From Stenomitos rutilans HA7619-LM2 (GTDB taxonomy: Bacteria > Cyanobacteriota > Cyanobacteriia > Leptolyngbyales > Leptolyngbyaceae): DNA of 64,000 nucleotides. Position 1 is the stretch's first letter; each line of letters starts with the position of its first letter. Below are positions 1-9,232 of this stretch, piece after piece. Location of the stretch: contig JAHHIE010000004.1 in NCBI GenBank assembly GCA_019358945.1, positions 124,001-188,000 on the forward strand, written 5' to 3'. The notes under the pieces are model-generated. The model was given only the letters and a program-made list of their open reading frames with translations. It was not told where the DNA came from and made no database searches. A program made the translations under genes and the position numbers.

Positions 1-515
1 ACTTTCAGCAAGCCGTGATTGAACAGCAAATTGTGCAGAACCGGGCGCAAGTGTACCCTTACGCGGCTAAAAGTAGCTCTGGCGCAAAAATGCATCAGGG
101 TTTTGTGGATGCTTACTTCTCTGTGCGAGAGCAAATTCACACCTACTTGCGCGATCATCCGACGACCCGTGTCACTGTGACAGGGCATAGCCTGGGTGGC
201 GCTCTGGCGACTCTCTGCGCCGTTGATGTACAGTACAACTTTTCGTCGATCGCGATCGAGCTTTACACGTTTGGCGCGCCCAGAGTCGGCAACAGCGGGT
301 TCTGCAAATCGTTTAACGAGCGCGTACCCAAGAGCTATCGGTTTATTTATGGTATGGACATTGTGCCAGCCTTGCCCAGACCGTGGCAGGGCTATAGCCA
401 TGTGGATGCTGAATACAGGCTTGGCCCGCGTCTCAGCCTCAACTTTTTGACCCAACGCTTCAAAGATCACGCCATCTCAAATTACCTGGATGCCTTGAAA
501 AAACAGGCCACCTGA
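1..515 (+). CDS. Class 3 lipase-like alpha/beta hydrolase, 5'-truncated by window edge
   Basis: The frame is open to the first bases of the window, so the N-terminus lies upstream and the GTG at 15 is not a convincing start. Visible is the C-terminal catalytic half of a lipase_3 fold: the nucleophile elbow GHSLGG, the strand-6 segment TFGAPRVGN, a catalytic Asp in MDIVPALP and a late His in YSHVD. Together these form a complete Ser-Asp-His triad. Family knowledge: such enzymes hydrolyse acylglycerol or phospholipid esters; the substrate cannot be read here. Whether a signal peptide exists is unknown because the start is missing. Confidence 0.85.
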   Translation, partial: FQQAVIEQQIVQNRAQVYPYAAKSSSGAKMHQGFVDAYFSVREQIHTYLRDHPTTRVTVTGHSLGGALATLCAVDVQYNFSSIAIELYTFGAPRVGNSGFCKSFNERVPKSYRFIYGMDIVPALPRPWQGYSHVDAEYRLGPRLSLNFLTQRFKDHAISNYLDALKKQAT

Positions 516-975
516 TCACCCTCGATCCAGATCCTATTGATCAGCCTTCAAGGGCTGCGATCGCCTTTGAGGTTAAGATGCCAGGCTTTGTGCCTACCGA
601 GAATATCTGGGCATCGTCTTTAACCCTTGTGCCGACCTTCAGGCATCCATCATCGGCATGAACAGGCTGAGAGTTCAAAGACTTTGTGTCACAGGCTTCT
701 ATACGTCCCTCAGAGGATGTCTGAGAAGCGGAAAGATGCTGCCTTTGCCCCCTCAATCTCCCGAATTTGGGGGACTTTCCAGCCAATTTCCCCCAAATTT
801 GGGGGGCTAGGGGGGCGATTTGGGCGACAATCCTGACTTTTAAGACATCCTCTCAAAGTTAAGGGACTGACGATCGCTGTTTTAGGGACTTGCTGGGAAA
901 TGACATCCCACCGCTCATCCACTCATCTACCCATTCACCCCCTTCAGCCTGGGATTTTATTTGTTACCAGTTCCC
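516..975. other. Intergenic region between lipase and topA (convergent), contains a MITE-like element
   Basis: No credible gene. The right half holds the MITE-like element at 713-852, listed separately. The left half (516-712) shows no ORF with coding character and no clear hairpin followed by a T run. The two flanking genes converge on this region. Confidence 0.6.
713..852. mobile_element. MITE-like element, GAGGATGTCT terminal inverted repeats
   Basis: Perfect 10-bp inverted arms GAGGATGTCT (713-722) and AGACATCCTC (843-852) enclose about 120 bp. The core is built of short palindromes of the type cccccAAATTTggggg (around 770-812). It has no coding capacity. The same C-run/G-run core design recurs in the elements at 15.8, 28.8, 38.0 and 46.8 kb, although their terminal arms differ. 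I infer a non-autonomous element mobilised by a transposase elsewhere; a target-site duplication was not identified. Confidence 0.55.
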
Positions 976-3168
976 TTACTGCACTAAATCCAACTTCAGC
1001 GTCCCAAACTTTGGTGACCAGAAGCCATCGTGCCCTTGAAAGAACGCGACCTCTTTGCATTTGCCACGACGATGCTCCAGCAGTGAACAGCGCAACATGA
1101 CTTTTTCCTTACCCTCTTTGGTGTAGCGGTACCGCTCTAGCAACGCCCCACAAACGGGACAGGGCAAATCTGTAAAGGCTTCTGGATCGGGCGATCGCTG
1201 AGCATAGGGCAACTCATAGCGCTTCCCTTGAGGATTCCAGAACATCACCGTGCCACAGCCTGTCGCTCCACATTTGAGAAAATGATTTGCCTTCAGCTTC
1301 TTGGATTGCGATGGGACTTTTTGCATGGCCTCGCCACACTTGGGACAGGGGGTTTTTGTTACCGTTGCCTGCGCTTTGGAAGGGGTGGCAGTGGACGTTT
1401 GTGCAGTGGCTCCTTGTGAGCGTCGTACTCCATCGACAGGCAACCCTTGAGCGCTTTGGGTGTGCAGCAGTTGACTGGCCTTCGCCAACGCGGGCGCAAA
1501 GTAGGTGTGGTGCCAATCGGTTAAATAGGCCTGCCAGTCTTGTTTACCCTGGGCGATCGTGTCCAGGGCTGCTTCCATTTGTGCGGTAAACTCCGGCTGA
1601 ATCAACTCTGGCAGTAGGGTTGCCAACGCCTCATCCAGGGCTAATCCCAGGGGAGTCGGCTGTAGCGTTGCTTTCTCTACCTGCACATACGCCCGATCTT
1701 TCAGCGTCTTGATCGTCGGCGCATAGGTGCTAGGTCGCCCGATGCCTCGGCGTTCCATCAACTGCACCAGCTTGGGTTCGGTATAGCGCGGTGGGGGTTG
1801 GGTTTGTTTTTTGTCGGCGGTGGCCTGTTTCAGGGTGAGTGGCTGTCCTTGTTGCAATGCAGGCAGTTGGGTATCGGCACTCAGGTTATTCCAGTAGCGC
1901 GTGTAGCCCGGAAACTCGACTACCTGTCCTTTCGCTTCCCATTGCACCGAGCCAGAGGTCGTGACGACGCGTGTTTTCCGCAACCGGGCAGGGTAACATT
2001 GAGAAGCCACGGCACGATTCCAAATCAACTCATACAGTTTGGTTTCGTCGGCACTCACGGTCAGTTGTGCAGGTAGGTGCGTCACATGTGTGGGACGAAT
2101 CGCTTCATGTGCTTCCTGGGCACCTTTGACGGCTCGATGTCGGGTTGTTTTGCTGGGTACATTGGTGGGATCATGCTGCTCCAGGTATTGCCGCACGGCA
2201 GCACAAAAGGGTGCAGCTAAGGTCACGGAGTCGGTGCGCATGTAAGTAATATGGCCTGCTTCATACAGCGATTGCGCCACTTTCATCGTTTTGTCGGGGC
2301 TAAAGCGCAGTTTGGCTCCAGCGGCCTGTTGCAGGGATGAGGTAATGAAGGGTGGAGGTGGGGCTTGCTGTGCGACTTTGCCTTCGACGGTGGTCACGTG
2401 ATGCGGATGGGTACGCGCGATCGCCACTAACCGATCGGCCTCTGCCTGAGTGGTCACGCGATCGGATTCCTGCCCATCCCTGCCTTCTTTGGCATCATCG
2501 GGGGTTTCTCGATCGGCTGACGCGTTGGCCTTTCGCTTTGCTTGATAGAACGCCTTGAACCCTTCTTGATACTCCACCCAAACGCTCCAGTAGTCCTGAG
2601 GCTTAAAGGCTTGAATTTCTTTTTCGCGCACACACAGCAGATGCAAGGTGGCGCTCTGCACTCGCCCCATCGATTTGGCACCAATGTTGAGCCGCCACAC
2701 CACATGCTTGCTGCCCTTATAGCCCACCAGCTTATCGAGGCAATCGCGTGCACGCCCAGCCGCAATGAGGGCCTGATCGAGACTACGAGGCTGGGCGATC
2801 GCGGCTTTCACAGCCTGGGGTGTAATTTCGCTGTAGACTACTCGGCGCGGCTGTTTGAGTTTCAATGCCTGTTGCAAATGCCAGCCAATGGTTTCGCCTT
2901 CACGATCGGGGTCAGTGGCAATGTAGACAGCATCCGCTTGCTTCACGACTTGCCGCAGATCTGCTAGCACCTTTTGACCTCTGGCATCCCTCGGCTCGTA
3001 GCGACACTCAATGCGTTGGTCGAGCAGATCAAAGCCCAGCGCATCTTCGCCATCGTTTGCCAACTCCCGCACATGCCCCATGCTGGCTTTCACAATCCAA
3101 CCGGGGCCAAGAATCTGACTCAGTTTTTTTGATTTGCCCGGACTCTCAATCAGCAGCAGGTTTGCCAT
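976..3168 (-). CDS. topA: Type IA DNA topoisomerase I
   Basis: A 730-residue type IA topoisomerase that relaxes negative supercoils by single-strand passage. The N-terminal TOPRIM domain is clear, with IESPGKSKK at the start and DPDREGETIGWH near residue 86. The active-site tyrosine is Tyr309 in the motif ITYMRTDS. A charged, low-conservation insertion lies around residues 215-245. The C-terminal region carries at least two topoisomerase zinc fingers: CPKCGEAM near 608 and CPVCGALL near 669, each followed by a second Cys pair. It is shorter than the roughly 850-residue or longer main TopA of many bacteria, so it may be a second paralogue. The ATG at 3168 directly precedes the conserved start. 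Confidence 0.93.
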   Translation of the reverse strand: MANLLLIESPGKSKKLSQILGPGWIVKASMGHVRELANDGEDALGFDLLDQRIECRYEPRDARGQKVLADLRQVVKQADAVYIATDPDREGETIGWHLQQALKLKQPRRVVYSEITPQAVKAAIAQPRSLDQALIAAGRARDCLDKLVGYKGSKHVVWRLNIGAKSMGRVQSATLHLLCVREKEIQAFKPQDYWSVWVEYQEGFKAFYQAKRKANASADRETPDDAKEGRDGQESDRVTTQAEADRLVAIARTHPHHVTTVEGKVAQQAPPPPFITSSLQQAAGAKLRFSPDKTMKVAQSLYEAGHITYMRTDSVTLAAPFCAAVRQYLEQHDPTNVPSKTTRHRAVKGAQEAHEAIRPTHVTHLPAQLTVSADETKLYELIWNRAVASQCYPARLRKTRVVTTSGSVQWEAKGQVVEFPGYTRYWNNLSADTQLPALQQGQPLTLKQATADKKQTQPPPRYTEPKLVQLMERRGIGRPSTYAPTIKTLKDRAYVQVEKATLQPTPLGLALDEALATLLPELIQPEFTAQMEAALDTIAQGKQDWQAYLTDWHHTYFAPALAKASQLLHTQSAQGLPVDGVRRSQGATAQTSTATPSKAQATVTKTPCPKCGEAMQKVPSQSKKLKANHFLKCGATGCGTVMFWNPQGKRYELPYAQRSPDPEAFTDLPCPVCGALLERYRYTKEGKEKVMLRCSLLEHRRGKCKEVAFFQGHDGFWSPKFGTLKLDLVQ

Positions 3169-3325
3169 GCGGTCAATGCCAGATCAGTCCTTCTATAGTA
3201 CAGGTATTTTATAGTACAAACGATCTAAATTAAAAGGACATGACCCATTTTGTGGCCGATCGAAGCCTCAAGCTTTGGCACATGCCCTCGATCGTCAGCA
3301 GGTGCAAGGAAGATGTTGCGGTGGC

Positions 3326-4678
3326 TTAGTGCGTTGCTATGCGCTTTGTGAGCCGAACGGTAATCCCTGCTTTTGGGCGCAAGGTCATAGATGGCAACGG
3401 TGCCAGCAGTTGATCAGGCAACAGGGTGAGCTGCCATTTTTGGGCGATCGTGGCGAGCAACAAGACGGCTTCCATCAAGGCAAAGCTCTTACCCATGCAA
3501 ACACGCGGCCCATCACCAAAGGGAAAGTAAACGCCTTTAGGCAACTGTTTTTCCAAATCGTGTTCCCATCGTTCAGGCTGAAATTGCAGTGGATTGGTAA
3601 AGTAACGCGCACTGCGATGCATGACCCAGGGGCTAAAGAGAAGAATGTATCCGGTTGGAATGTGATAGCCATCCAGGTCGTAGTCTTGAATGGGAGAACG
3701 CGCCAAGGAAAAGAGCGGTGGGTAAAGGCGCAAGGCTTCTTTGATGATCTGCTCGGTGTAACGGAGCTGGGGCAGATCGGCCAGGGTAGGGCTACGATCG
3801 CCCAGCACGGTTCCCAACTCACCCATCAGCTTGCGTTCGACAGGCGGGTTTTGTGCCAATAGCATCCAGACCCACGACAAAGCATTCGCGGTTGTTTCAT
3901 GTCCTGCCAGAATCAAAGTGGACAGTTCGTCTCGCAGTTGGCGATCGCTCATCCGGCTACCGTCTTCATCTTGAGCCTGCAACAAAAGGGAAAGCAGATC
4001 GCCTGGATTGTCCCCACTCTGGCGACGTTGTTGAATCAGAGCATAAATGGCCTGATCCATCGTTTGAAGTGCCTGTTTGTAGCGACGATTGATCGGTGTC
4101 GGCAACCCGGTGAGCGGCAGAAAAGCTTGTTGTCGCCGACTGCTAAACCATTCCATCGCCACTTCTAGGGTCTGTGCGATGGTTTGTGCGGTTGCCCCAG
4201 CCATATCCACATTGAACAACGTCTTGGTGACAATGTTTAACGTTAATTGCATCATGGCTTGATGGATATCGCATACATCGCCCTCTTGCCATGTCTGAAG
4301 CATACGATCGGCATACAGCACCATCGTTTCACCATAGGCGGCAATGTGCTGTTGATGGAATACAGGCTGCATGAGTCGGCGTTGACGAGACCAAAACGAC
4401 CCTTCGCTCGTCAGCAAGCCATCACCCACTAGACTGCGAACCGCTTGCCACGCTGGTGTATTTTTCGTAAACAGTTCTGGGTGTTTCAATACATGCTCAA
4501 TGTGCTCAGGTTGAGTGAGCAGGCAGGCAGACGAGAAGAGAAAGCGTAAGGGCACAAGTTCCCCGTAGTCTTCAGCGCAGTGGGTCAGAAAGCCAAGGGG
4601 ATCTTTTGCAAAATCAAAGGTGTTGCCCAGTAATAGTGAGCCTTTGGGTCGGGGAAACTGGTGTAAACCGTTGCTCAT
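3326..4678 (-). CDS. Cytochrome P450
   Basis: A 450-residue soluble P450 monooxygenase. Seen: proline-rich N-terminus (FPRPKGSLLLGN), I-helix oxygen-activation motif AGHETTANAL, K-helix ExxR in EALRLYPP, the PERW motif, and the haem-binding loop FPFGDGPRVCMG with the thiolate ligand at Cys394. No membrane anchor is evident. The second P450 in this window (53.7 kb) is clearly different in sequence, so they are not a recent duplication. Substrate is unknown: cyanobacterial P450s act on fatty acids, alkanes, terpenoids or carotenoids. No ferredoxin or reductase gene is adjacent. No strong Shine-Dalgarno was seen before the ATG at 4678. Confidence 0.92.
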   Translation of the reverse strand: MSNGLHQFPRPKGSLLLGNTFDFAKDPLGFLTHCAEDYGELVPLRFLFSSACLLTQPEHIEHVLKHPELFTKNTPAWQAVRSLVGDGLLTSEGSFWSRQRRLMQPVFHQQHIAAYGETMVLYADRMLQTWQEGDVCDIHQAMMQLTLNIVTKTLFNVDMAGATAQTIAQTLEVAMEWFSSRRQQAFLPLTGLPTPINRRYKQALQTMDQAIYALIQQRRQSGDNPGDLLSLLLQAQDEDGSRMSDRQLRDELSTLILAGHETTANALSWVWMLLAQNPPVERKLMGELGTVLGDRSPTLADLPQLRYTEQIIKEALRLYPPLFSLARSPIQDYDLDGYHIPTGYILLFSPWVMHRSARYFTNPLQFQPERWEHDLEKQLPKGVYFPFGDGPRVCMGKSFALMEAVLLLATIAQKWQLTLLPDQLLAPLPSMTLRPKAGITVRLTKRIATH

Positions 4679-5136
4679 GGCAGTAGAGATGCCTGGAGTG
4701 GTGACTCTTGCACTTTACCGTATCGGCAACTCCAGATTGAGTGGTTTTCCAAAGAGGTTGTTTTCGTTTGTAGGAACGTTACCCGCAAGGTTCCTACGGC
4801 AAATCAACTGTAGCGATCGCAACATTTTTATATCACAACTAAAAAATCACCCTGATGGGTACCTTCAATCGCTGTAATCACAGTTACGTTGGGTTGGACG
4901 AAGACCGTTTGACGATATTGGCTGCAACCCATTTGTTGAAAACCCCATTTGTTGAAAACCATTGTGGCACCCATCGTTGAGTTGTTTGCTATGCTCTCGC
5001 ACCGTTTTTTTCGAGGTTTCGTGTGGTTACGCGGCAACGTTAAGCATCGGGTATGAGGCTTCATCAGGATTCAGAACAAGCTGCTGGATCAACTACGTTC
5101 GATCGCTGCAAATCTGTCACACAGGAATAATCAATC
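4679..5136. other. Divergent intergenic region upstream of P450 and copper oxidase
   Basis: 458 bp with no convincing gene; promoters of both divergent genes must lie here. A small hairpin, gtaggaac (4770-4777) pairing with gttcctac (4790-4797), is present. A direct repeat of about 16 bp (catttgttgaaaac core) sits at 4926-4959. No specific operator is recognised. Confidence 0.5.
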
Positions 5137-7569
5137 ATGGCAAACGCCTTTGTTAACATCCCAAACTGGGAGTCGTTTGAAAATCAGGGAGCGAACGTTG
5201 CGGTTGCAGATTTAGGCAACACTGGGCAGAAAGACCTGATCGTATTGAAAGTGGACAATCCACAGGGCAAGAATCAAGGCTTTTATCGCGTTGGTAAGGG
5301 ATTGAGTGCAGCCGACCAGGTGGCTGGCTGGGGAAATTGGATCGCGATTCCTGATTGGTTTTCGTTTGAAAATCAAGGGGCAGGGTTGGCGATCGCGGAT
5401 GTCAACAAAAACGGCAAATTGGATCTGGTTGTGTTCATGGTGGATAATCCACCGGGCAAAAATCAGGGGTTTTATAAAATCGGTCGGGATTTGGACGGCA
5501 ATGGCAATGTGACGGGTGGCTGGAGTAATTGGATTGCTGTGCCTGATTGGTTTTCGTTTGAAAATCAGGGGGTGGGCATTGCCATTGCTGACCTCGATAA
5601 AAATGGCACCCCCGATCTGGTGGTGTTCACGATCGACAATGCACCCGAACTGAATCGCGGCCTTTTTCGGATTGGTAAAGGGTTAGACGCTAACGGCATT
5701 GTGACGGGTGGTTGGACTGATTGGATCGATGTGCCGGATTGGTTCTCCTGGGAAAATCAAGGCGCAGGGGTTGCGATCGCCGACCTGGAAAACACAGGCA
5801 ACCTTGATCTCGTCATCTTCCACATTGACAATGCGATCGGGCAAAACCAGGCGTTTTATCGCGTTGGGAAACGGCTGCAAGCCAATGGGGCGATCGCGGG
5901 TGATTGGGGCAACTGGCAGGGCATTCCCAACTGGTTTGGCTGGGAAAACCAGGGTGGCGGTATTGCGGTGACTGCGATCGGTGGCAAACACAAATTGGTG
6001 ACCTTAATGGTGGACAATCCACCAGGTTTAAACGCAGGTCTCTACCAGGTTTTGGATCTCGACCCCGATCCCACAGCACAAGGGAAATGGGAATTGTTGC
6101 CTTTCCATTCAGGCGTTCTAGCGGTGCATGCAGCCTTACTGCCGACGGGAAAAGTGCTCTTCTTTGCGGGGTCTGGTAGTAGCGCCGTTCGGTTTGCTAG
6201 CCAGGACTTTGGCAATGAAGCAAAAGGCATTTTCACCAGTGTGGTGTGGGATTGGGAAGCGGGCGCGAGCTTTGCCCATCCCAAAACAATTCGGGCTGCC
6301 AACGGTAAACCCTTCGACTTTTTCTGTGGTGGCGATGCGTTTTTACCCGATGGGCTGCTGCTTTCAGCGGGTGGTACCTCCCACTACAACCCCTTTATGG
6401 GTCGCAATGATGCCACGGTGTTCGATCCGCAGACGCAGCAGTGGGCGTTTGTCAAACCAATGGCTCACGGACGCTGGTACCCAACCCTGACCAATTTGGG
6501 CGATGGACGCGTGCTTGCCACAACGGGCTTAAACGAAGCGGGGAACGATCACAACCAGGCGTTAGAAATCTACTCTGGTACGACCAATACCTGGCAGGTG
6601 AAGCATTTTGCACCCGGATTCCCTGGACTACCGCTCTATGCGCACCTGTTCTTGATGCAGGATGGCCGGATTTTCTTCTCCGGTGGTCGCATGGATGACC
6701 CCATGGAGGTAGAGCCGTGCATTTTTGACCTGACCAAAAATCCGGTACCGACTCAGCCTGTTCCTGACTTGCTTGACCCTGTGCTGCGGAACCAGTCAGC
6801 CAGCGTGCTGTTGCCTCCAGCGCAGGATCAGAAGGTGATGATCATTGGCGGTGGCCCCGTTGGGAAGGAAGACAAGACCGATGCTACTGATAAAGTGAGC
6901 ATTGTCGATTTGAAGGCAGCAAAGCCAGTTTACAAAGCGGCGGCTCCGATGCAGCTGCCCCGACTGCACTTGAACGCGGTGCTGTTGCCCGATCGCACCG
7001 TTTTTGTTACAGGCGGCTCGCTTAAACAAGAAGACACACCGCTGGCACGACTACAACCAGAAATCTACGACCCAGCTACCAACACCTGGAGTTTGATGGC
7101 AGAAGCGACCGTTCCTCGCCTGTACCACTCCACTGCACTGCTGTTGCCAGATGGGCGCGTGGTGGCAGCGGGTGGCAACCCCGAAGGCGGCAAATCGGTT
7201 ACCTGGGAACCCCCCGATGAAGAAGAGGAAATGCGGTTAGAAATCTTCAACCCGCCATACCTGTTTAAAGGGCCACGACCGACGATCGCCCCTCCACCAA
7301 ACGAGTGGAAATACGGGCAAACCCTGACGCTGCAATCGCCTCAAGCTGGCAACATTCGCTGGGTCAGCCTGATCAAAAACGGTGTCACCACCCATTCGTT
7401 TGATAGCGGTCAACGCCTGGTAGATGTCGAGATCCTGTCTCAAGCGGGTGGAACCCTGCAAGTGCGCGTGACCAATAACCCGAACCTGGCTCCTCCGGGC
7501 TGGTACATGCTGTTCCTCACGGATCGGAACGGTGTGCCGTCGATCGCACGCTGGGTACATCTCACTTAA
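5137..7569 (+). CDS. Copper-radical oxidase (galactose/glyoxal oxidase-like) with N-terminal FG-GAP/VCBS-type repeats
   Basis: An 810-residue two-part protein. Residues 8-305 hold five repeats of about 64 residues, each beginning IPDWFSFENQ or a variant, with Asp/Asn-rich turns typical of FG-GAP/VCBS beta-propeller blades. Residues 320-700 form a kelch-type propeller (LLPDGRV blades), and the C-terminus matches the galactose-oxidase early-set (DUF1929) domain. All copper-site residues of the family appear present: Cys397 (FFCGGD), Tyr448 (GRWYPT), Tyr663-His664 (RLYHST) and His753 (TTHSFD). Cys397-Tyr448 would form the thioether radical cofactor. Family reaction: oxidation of primary alcohols or aldehydes to aldehydes or acids with release of H2O2. 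No classical signal peptide is visible at the MANAFVN start, so the secretion route is unclear. Confidence 0.85.
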   Translation: MANAFVNIPNWESFENQGANVAVADLGNTGQKDLIVLKVDNPQGKNQGFYRVGKGLSAADQVAGWGNWIAIPDWFSFENQGAGLAIADVNKNGKLDLVVFMVDNPPGKNQGFYKIGRDLDGNGNVTGGWSNWIAVPDWFSFENQGVGIAIADLDKNGTPDLVVFTIDNAPELNRGLFRIGKGLDANGIVTGGWTDWIDVPDWFSWENQGAGVAIADLENTGNLDLVIFHIDNAIGQNQAFYRVGKRLQANGAIAGDWGNWQGIPNWFGWENQGGGIAVTAIGGKHKLVTLMVDNPPGLNAGLYQVLDLDPDPTAQGKWELLPFHSGVLAVHAALLPTGKVLFFAGSGSSAVRFASQDFGNEAKGIFTSVVWDWEAGASFAHPKTIRAANGKPFDFFCGGDAFLPDGLLLSAGGTSHYNPFMGRNDATVFDPQTQQWAFVKPMAHGRWYPTLTNLGDGRVLATTGLNEAGNDHNQALEIYSGTTNTWQVKHFAPGFPGLPLYAHLFLMQDGRIFFSGGRMDDPMEVEPCIFDLTKNPVPTQPVPDLLDPVLRNQSASVLLPPAQDQKVMIIGGGPVGKEDKTDATDKVSIVDLKAAKPVYKAAAPMQLPRLHLNAVLLPDRTVFVTGGSLKQEDTPLARLQPEIYDPATNTWSLMAEATVPRLYHSTALLLPDGRVVAAGGNPEGGKSVTWEPPDEEEEMRLEIFNPPYLFKGPRPTIAPPPNEWKYGQTLTLQSPQAGNIRWVSLIKNGVTTHSFDSGQRLVDVEILSQAGGTLQVRVTNNPNLAPPGWYMLFLTDRNGVPSIARWVHLT

Positions 7570-7582
7570 GTAGGACTAACGC

Positions 7583-7651
7583 AAACCTCGGAGATTTGAA
7601 CCAGGAAGCAAGCATTGTCACCAGATGCGGTCGCTTAAACCTCCGAGGTTT
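7583..7651. repeat. Long-range hairpin (aaacctcggag inverted repeat) downstream of the oxidase
   Basis: Perfect 11-bp arms aaacctcggag (7583-7593) and ctccgaggttt (7641-7651), separated by 47 bp. Just upstream lies aggactaacgcaa, a one-base variant of the AGGACTTACGCA arm seen in the MITE-like elements at 15.8, 28.8 and 38.0 kb. It is probably a decayed member of that repeat class. Confidence 0.5.
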
Positions 7652-7663
7652 TGATTCAAAATG

Positions 7664-7703
7664 AAACCACCTGTTTTTCGACACATCGGAAAGCAGGTGG
7701 TTT
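7664..7703 (+). terminator. Candidate intrinsic terminator after the copper oxidase gene
   Basis: Perfect 10-bp stem aaaccacctg (7664-7673) with caggtggttt (7694-7703), loop of 20 nt, ending in tttt at 7700-7703. It lies about 95 bp after the oxidase stop codon. Confidence 0.5.
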
Positions 7704-7951
7704 TGTATCGCAAATCTGGTCAATTTAAACTCTCTATACCATTTCCTTTCATTGAGCTACAGATGATGCACTTCAACCAGCGATGCTACGCAGGTGCGGA
7801 CACTCAAAACTCTCTAGCTTGTCGGCGCATTCACGAAGTGGCTCCTTCGGAGCTAGCGCTACTCAAAATTCAAAACTTAAAACTGGTATTAGTTGGGCCG
7901 AAGTAGACATAAACTAAATCTTGCACCGATGAAAGGGGTTGCCCTGTAGAG
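7704..7951. repeat. Intergenic repeat copy upstream of the stressosome operon
   Basis: Positions about 7799-7880 contain actcaaaactctctagc ... gctagcgctactcaaaa. In reverse complement, the same arrangement recurs inside the GT9-GT9 coding sequence at about 33,115-33,180. This is therefore a dispersed repeat. The remaining sequence before the RsbR start should contain the operon promoter, but no box is clear enough to name. Confidence 0.5.
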
Positions 7952-8806
7952 ATGATGAGCGGAAGCAAAATACCCGAAATACTGGAAACCTATGAAGCAG
8001 ATTTGCTGGCAGAGTGGCACCAGGAGTTAGCCGCGAGCAACGCTCGGAAAGGGTTGATTAAGGAGGCCGAGTTACAGGAAGAGTGCCGTGAATTTCTCAG
8101 GCTGCTTCGCATCGCCGTGCAGCAGGGCGACTTGACCAATGTGCAGGCAACCGCTTGGAAAGAAGTACGGGAAATGCTGATGAGCGTCTCGCGGACGCGA
8201 TCGCAAAAAGGCTTCACCCCGTCTGAAACGGCTGTCTTCGTCTTTTCGTTCAAGCAACCGTTATTTAAGCGCCTGCGGCAGCAGTTGCAAGACCCGATTG
8301 AACTGGGTGACGTGATTTGGGAAGCAACCGTCTTGCTCGATCAGCTTGGCTTACTGACGGTGGAAGCGCATCAGAAGACACGGGAGGAAATTATTCTGCG
8401 GCAGCAGGAAGAGATGATGGAATTATCGACGCCCGTTGTGAAGCTTTGGGACGGTATTCTCGCACTGCCCATCATTGGCACGCTGGATAGCGCCCGTACT
8501 CAGGTGGTCATGGAGTCGTTGTTGCAGAAGATTGTTGAAACGGGGTCAGCGATCGCCATTATTGACATTACTGGAGTCCCAACGGTCGATACTCTAACGG
8601 CTCAACATCTGCTCAAAACGGTGACAGCCGCCCGCCTGATGGGAGCCGATTGCATTATCAGCGGCATTCGTCCTCAAATTGCCCAGACGATCGTGTATCT
8701 CGGTATCGATTTGACGGGGGTGATTACCAAAGCGACCCTGGCTGATGCCTTGCTGGTAGCACTCAAGCAAGTGGGAGCGGCCATCAATCGCTTACCCGCC
8801 AAGTAA
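7952..8806 (+). CDS. rsbR: RsbR-like stressosome scaffold/sensor (STAS C-terminus)
   Basis: A 284-residue protein: an alpha-helical sensory N-terminus (about 1-140, RsbR N-terminal type), a linker helix, and a C-terminal STAS domain (about 160-280). The STAS part contains IDITGVPTVDTLTAQHL and GIRPQIAQT, matching the two phospho-acceptor regions of RsbR proteins; Thr214 and Thr246 are the likely acceptors. Family role: with RsbS it builds the stressosome, and stress makes RsbT phosphorylate it. First gene of a tight plus-strand run, 15 bp before rsbS. An adjacent ATG-ATG pair begins the frame, so the start is uncertain by one or a few codons. Confidence 0.9.
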   Translation: MMSGSKIPEILETYEADLLAEWHQELAASNARKGLIKEAELQEECREFLRLLRIAVQQGDLTNVQATAWKEVREMLMSVSRTRSQKGFTPSETAVFVFSFKQPLFKRLRQQLQDPIELGDVIWEATVLLDQLGLLTVEAHQKTREEIILRQQEEMMELSTPVVKLWDGILALPIIGTLDSARTQVVMESLLQKIVETGSAIAIIDITGVPTVDTLTAQHLLKTVTAARLMGADCIISGIRPQIAQTIVYLGIDLTGVITKATLADALLVALKQVGAAINRLPAK

Positions 8807-8821
8807 GGACAGGAGAAACGA

Positions 8822-9232
8822 ATGGAGCGCATTCCTATACTGCAAATTGGCGAATTCTTGCTGGTCACGATTCAGGTCGATATGCATGACCAGCTTGCCA
8901 TGTCTTTGCAGGATGATCTGACCAATCGCATTACGCAAACCTATGCTCACGGGGTGTTAATTGATATTTCGGCGCTAGAAATTGTGGATTCGTTTATCGG
9001 TAGAATTTTAGGTAATATCGCTAAAATGTCGCGGGTGCTGGGCGCTGAGACGGTTGTAGTCGGTATGCAGCCTGCGGTAGCGATCACGCTGGTAGAACTG
9101 GGGCTGACGCTGACAGACATTCGCACCGCGCTCAACATGGAGAAGGGCATGGCGCTGTTGCGATCGTCATTGGGTGACAGCACCCATCAGGTCGCCGCTC
9201 AAGGAGATGCAGATGACGATGGAGAAGCTTGA
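8822..9232 (+). CDS. rsbS: RsbS-like single-domain STAS antagonist
   Basis: A 136-residue lone STAS domain. The strand-helix junction LIDISALEIVDSFIGRIL places Ser57 at the position phosphorylated by RsbT in B. subtilis RsbS. A good Shine-Dalgarno (ggacaggag) lies 8 nt before the ATG. Its 3' end overlaps the rsbT start by 20 bp. Role by family: co-scaffold of the stressosome that holds the RsbT switch kinase until Ser57 is phosphorylated. Confidence 0.9.
   Translation: MERIPILQIGEFLLVTIQVDMHDQLAMSLQDDLTNRITQTYAHGVLIDISALEIVDSFIGRILGNIAKMSRVLGAETVVVGMQPAVAITLVELGLTLTDIRTALNMEKGMALLRSSLGDSTHQVAAQGDADDDGEA

Noticed and set aside
2039-2967. Several plus-strand open frames across the topoisomerase gene
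   Set aside because: They are antisense to a clearly conserved gene and show no family features.
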